Source of the DNA: Actinoallomurus bryophytorum
Lineage (GTDB): Bacteria; Actinomycetota; Actinomycetes; Streptosporangiales; Streptosporangiaceae
Direction of reading: 5' to 3'
DNA length: 64,000 bases
Assembly: GCF_006716425.1 (NCBI RefSeq)
Contig: NZ_VFOZ01000002.1
Span: forward strand, 62,001 to 126,000
Shown here: positions 61,028 through 64,000 of the stretch, one piece after another
Layout: the number at the start of each line of letters is the position of its first letter
Position numbering within the stretch: the stretch's first letter is position 1
The notes under the pieces: generated by a model
The model's input: only the letters and a program-made list of their open reading frames with translations
Told to the model about the DNA's origin: nothing
Databases searched by the model: none
Program-made: the position numbers and the translations under genes

Positions 61028-61191
61028 CCTCGGCGATCCCGCCGACGCGGATGACCGCGGCCCGGCTGACGGTCGACGGCAAGGATGAGCCGGGTGAAGC
61101 AGGCAGGTCCGATTACCTGCGCATCGGGTTTCAACCGCGCCAGCCGGGAAGCGGACCCGGTAGAGCCGATATCCCCGCGGAGGATCTGGTC

Positions 61192-62988
61192 ATGGCGCTC
61201 ACTGTTGGGGACTACCTGCTGAAACGTCTACGTGAATGGGATGTGGAGTATCTGTTCGGCTACCCCGGTGACGGCATCAACGGGATCATCGCGGCCCTCG
61301 GCCGTGCGGACGACCGTCCCGAGTTCGTCCAGGCGCGGCACGAGGAGATGGCCGCCTTCCAGGCCGTGGGGTACGCCAAGTTCAGCGGCAGGCCCGGCGT
61401 GTGTCTCGCCACCAGCGGGCCCGGCGCGATCCATCTGCTGAACGGGCTGTACGACGCCAAGCTCGACCATGTGCCGGTCGTGGCGATCGTCGGCCAGACC
61501 GCACGCAGCGCCATGGGCGGCAACTACCAGCAGGAAGTCGATCTGCTCAGCCTGTTCAAGGATGTGGCGAGCGCGTACGTGCAGATGGCGACCGTACCCG
61601 CGCAGTTGCCCAACCTGATCGACCGGGCGATGCGGATCGCCATCGCCGAACACGCACCCACCGCCATCATCATCCCCTCCGACCTCCAGGAGGAGGCCTA
61701 CCAGCCGCCCGCGCACGCGTTCAAGAACGTGCCGTCCTCCGCGCCCGGCCACACACCCTCGGTGACCCGCGCCGCCGACGACCAGATCGAACGTGCCGCC
61801 GAGATCATCAATGCCGGCTCCAAGGTGGCGATCCTGGTCGGCCAGGGCGCCCGTTCCGCCGCCGCCGAGGTCATGGAGGTCGCCGAGCTCACCGGTGCGG
61901 GCGTGGCCAAGGCCCTGCTCGGCAAGGACGTCCTGCCCGATGACCTGCCCTACGTGACCGGCGCCATCGGCCTGCTCGGGACCCGGCCCTCCTACGAGCT
62001 CATGCGTGACTGCGACACGCTCCTGATCGCCGGCTCCAACTTCCCCTACTCCCAGTTCCTGCCGCCGTTCGGCCAGGCCCGCGGAGTGCAGATCGACATC
62101 GACGGCCGCATGATCGGTATGCGCTACCCCACCGAGGTCAACCTCGTCGGCGACGCGGGCGAGACCCTGCGGGCGCTCATCCCCCGCCTGCGCCGCGCCG
62201 AGGACCGTTCCTGGCGCCGGACCGTCGAGGAGAACGTCACCCGCTGGTGGGACACGGTCGAACGCCAGGCGATGGTGGAGGCCGACCCGATCAATCCGAT
62301 GCTGCTGTTCTGGGAGCTGAACTCACGGCTCCCGGGCAACGCCATCCTCGCCGCCGACTCCGGCTCGGCCGCGAACTGGTACGCCCGCGACCTGAAGATC
62401 CGAGCCGGGGTCCGCGGCTCGCTCTCGGGCACCCTGGCGACCATGGGATCCGGAGTGCCGTACGCGATCGGCGCGAAGTTCGCCCACCCGGACCGGCCCG
62501 CCATCGCGTTCGTCGGCGACGGCGCCATGCAGATGAACGGCCTCGCCGAGCTCATCACGATCAAGCGCTACCACTCCCGGTGGAGCGACCCGCGGCTGAT
62601 CGTGGCGGTGCTGCACAACAACGACCTGAACCAGGTCACCTGGGAACTCCGGGCCATGGGCGGCGCGCCGAAGTTCGAGGAGTCCCAGACCCTGCCCGAC
62701 ATCTCCTACGCCGCCTTCGCCCGCTCGATCGGCCTGGAGGGCATCGAGGTCGACAAGCCCGAGGCGGTCGGACCGGCCTGGGACCGGGCTCTGGCCGCCG
62801 ACCGGCCGGTCGTCCTCGACGTGCGCTGCGACCCCGATATCCCGCCCATCCCGCCACACGCGGACTTCGAACAGATCAAGGACGCCGCCGAAGCCATCAT
62901 CAAGGGCGACCCGGACGCCACCGGCATGGTCAAGAAGGGTCTCAAGACCAAGGCCCAGGAGCTGTTCGGCCGCGGAGGAGACAAATGA
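61192..62988 (+). CDS. ThDP-dependent enzyme, pyruvate oxidase/dehydrogenase (PoxB)-like
   Basis: 598 residues from ATG 61192, after GGAGG 8 bases upstream; the in-frame 5' extension to 61051 lacks family similarity. Catalytic Glu51 (VQARHEEMAAF), GYPGDGINGI near 24, ThDP motif GDGAMQMNGLAEL ending LHNND. The family includes PoxB (pyruvate to acetate + CO2, electrons to quinone) and cyclohexanedione hydrolase-like enzymes. Overlaps the next gene by ATGA. Confidence 0.78.
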   Translation: MALTVGDYLLKRLREWDVEYLFGYPGDGINGIIAALGRADDRPEFVQARHEEMAAFQAVGYAKFSGRPGVCLATSGPGAIHLLNGLYDAKLDHVPVVAIVGQTARSAMGGNYQQEVDLLSLFKDVASAYVQMATVPAQLPNLIDRAMRIAIAEHAPTAIIIPSDLQEEAYQPPAHAFKNVPSSAPGHTPSVTRAADDQIERAAEIINAGSKVAILVGQGARSAAAEVMEVAELTGAGVAKALLGKDVLPDDLPYVTGAIGLLGTRPSYELMRDCDTLLIAGSNFPYSQFLPPFGQARGVQIDIDGRMIGMRYPTEVNLVGDAGETLRALIPRLRRAEDRSWRRTVEENVTRWWDTVERQAMVEADPINPMLLFWELNSRLPGNAILAADSGSAANWYARDLKIRAGVRGSLSGTLATMGSGVPYAIGAKFAHPDRPAIAFVGDGAMQMNGLAELITIKRYHSRWSDPRLIVAVLHNNDLNQVTWELRAMGGAPKFEESQTLPDISYAAFARSIGLEGIEVDKPEAVGPAWDRALAADRPVVLDVRCDPDIPPIPPHADFEQIKDAAEAIIKGDPDATGMVKKGLKTKAQELFGRGGDK

Positions 62989-63941
62989 CCAAGGTCGGAT
63001 ACTTCCTGTCCAGCGAGGAACACGCGCCGCGAGAGCTGATCCGGCAGGCGCGACTCGCCGAACAGGCCGGTTTCGAGGCGTTGTGGATCTCTGACCACTT
63101 CCATCCCTGGCTCGACGAGCAAGGACAGAGCTCGTTCGTGTGGTCGGTCATCGGCGCGATCTCCCAGGCGACCTCTCTGCCCATCACCACCGCCGTGACC
63201 TGCCCGCTCGTCCGTACCCATCCGGTGGTCATCGCCCAGGCCGCGGCCACGAGCGCCACTCTGACGGACTTCACGCTCGGCGTCGGTACCGGCGAGGCGC
63301 TCAACGAGCACATCGTCGGATCCTCGTGGCCGCCGGCGGAGGAACGCCTCGAGATGCTCGAGGAGGCGGTCGGGATCATCCGCCGCCTGTTCACCGGCGA
63401 GCTCGTCACCCATCACGGCAAGCACTACGACGTCGACACGGCCCGGCTCTACACCCTGCCGGACCGCCTCCCGCCGATCTACATGTCCGGCTTCGGCGAG
63501 AAGGCGGCGACGCTGGCCGGGCGCATCGCCGACGGCTTCATCTGCGTCGAGCCCGACCCCGGCCTGCTGGCCGCCTTCCATTCCGGTGGAGGCTCGGGCA
63601 AGCCGGCGCAGGGCGGCCTCAAGGTGTGCTGGGCCCCGGACGCCGCGCAGGCACGCGGCACCGCGTACCGGCTGTGGCCCAACGACCAGCTGCCGGGCGA
63701 GGCCGCCCAGCTCCTCCCCCTGCCCCGGCATTTCGGTCAGCTCGCCGAGCTGGTCACCGAGGAGGCGGTCGGCCGCAACGTCCCCTGCGGCCCGGATCCG
63801 CAGACGCACCTCGAAGCGCTCCAGGCCTACCTGGACGCGGGCTACGACGAGGTGTACGTGAACCAGATCGGCCCCGAGCAGGACGGCTTCTTCGCGCTCT
63901 ACGCCGAGCAGGTCCTTCCCGAACTGAAGAACCACGAATAG
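62985..63941 (+). CDS. luciferase-like (F420-dependent type) oxidoreductase
   Basis: 318 residues from ATG 62985, GGAGGAG 6 bases upstream, overlapping the ThDP-enzyme stop. LLM beta-barrel: EQAGFEALWISDHFHPW near 24, TAVTCPLVRTHP near 67, LGVGTGEALNEHI near 97, YMSGFGEKAATLAGRIADG near 166. These are shared with the F420-dependent glucose-6-phosphate dehydrogenase-like subgroup. Translational coupling to the ThDP enzyme suggests a common substrate. Substrate unknown. Confidence 0.8.
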   Translation: MTKVGYFLSSEEHAPRELIRQARLAEQAGFEALWISDHFHPWLDEQGQSSFVWSVIGAISQATSLPITTAVTCPLVRTHPVVIAQAAATSATLTDFTLGVGTGEALNEHIVGSSWPPAEERLEMLEEAVGIIRRLFTGELVTHHGKHYDVDTARLYTLPDRLPPIYMSGFGEKAATLAGRIADGFICVEPDPGLLAAFHSGGGSGKPAQGGLKVCWAPDAAQARGTAYRLWPNDQLPGEAAQLLPLPRHFGQLAELVTEEAVGRNVPCGPDPQTHLEALQAYLDAGYDEVYVNQIGPEQDGFFALYAEQVLPELKNHE

Positions 63942-64000
63942 GGCACCGGCGTGCGCCCACGGACCGGCGACCGCCCCGCAGCCGGTGTCCGGCACGGACA

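Overview
The window is very GC-rich, densely packed chromosomal DNA from an actinomycete. Genes are often joined by 4-bp ATGA/GTGA/TTGA overlaps, and GTG starts are common. Steroid-catabolism genes of mycobacterial/rhodococcal type, an F420-type oxidoreductase, a 13E12-type HNH gene, a DUF574-type SAM methyltransferase, DUF1707 proteins and MEDS/STAS/PP2C signalling proteins fit a soil actinobacterium. Streptosporangiales (Thermomonosporaceae-like) is my tentative guess; the sequence does not prove the family. No rRNA, tRNA or CRISPR array was found.

Layout. (1) 1-6546: KstR2/IpdF/FadE31-type genes for the terminal steps of steroid C/D-ring breakdown, with a KstR2-like operator between ipdF and fadE31, then a MaoC hydratase and a FadD17-like ligase. 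(2) 6627-10135: an exonuclease and an HNH/13E12 protein carrying 15-bp minisatellites, next to a gene-poor stretch. (3) 10136-16524: two divergent acyl-CoA catabolic operons (thiolase-FadD-SDR; MaoC-FadE-FadE). (4) 17426-23632: one operon of a branched-chain-type ABC importer, a TetR regulator and an enoyl-CoA hydratase; then a secreted SGNH hydrolase, a second TetR regulator, and a six-gene + strand operon (26371-31718) with a kinase/acyl-CoA dehydrogenase pair resembling LvaA/LvaC and ACAD10/11. Three promoters and one divergent region in blocks 3-4 share a TGACCTCA-type operator, which suggests one regulon. (5) 31763-33992: small housekeeping or hypothetical genes. (6) 34137-46140: an IclR-centred catabolic locus with a second ABC importer (including a permease-ATPase fusion), a ThDP enzyme, Zn-alcohol dehydrogenase, aldehyde dehydrogenase, class III CoA-transferase and a citrate-synthase-like lyase. 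(7) 46195-56143: methyltransferase, ABC-F protein, FAH-family hydrolase, secreted alpha/beta hydrolase, two-component system, DUF1707, RTX-like and DUF305 proteins. (8) 56249-60581: a partner-switching (PP2C/STAS/STAS/HATPase) cluster interrupted by a complete IS481-type element with a 6-bp target duplication. (9) 60656-63941: a small membrane protein, then a pyruvate-oxidase-like ThDP enzyme coupled to a luciferase-like (F420-type) oxidoreductase.

Taken together the first 46 kb is a catabolic island for steroid-derived and other CoA-activated acids. Each block has its own regulator, and importers are co-transcribed with enzymes. The most interesting unexplained elements are the shared operator set, the IclR locus of unknown substrate, and the kinase/dehydrogenase pair for probable hydroxyacyl-CoA breakdown.
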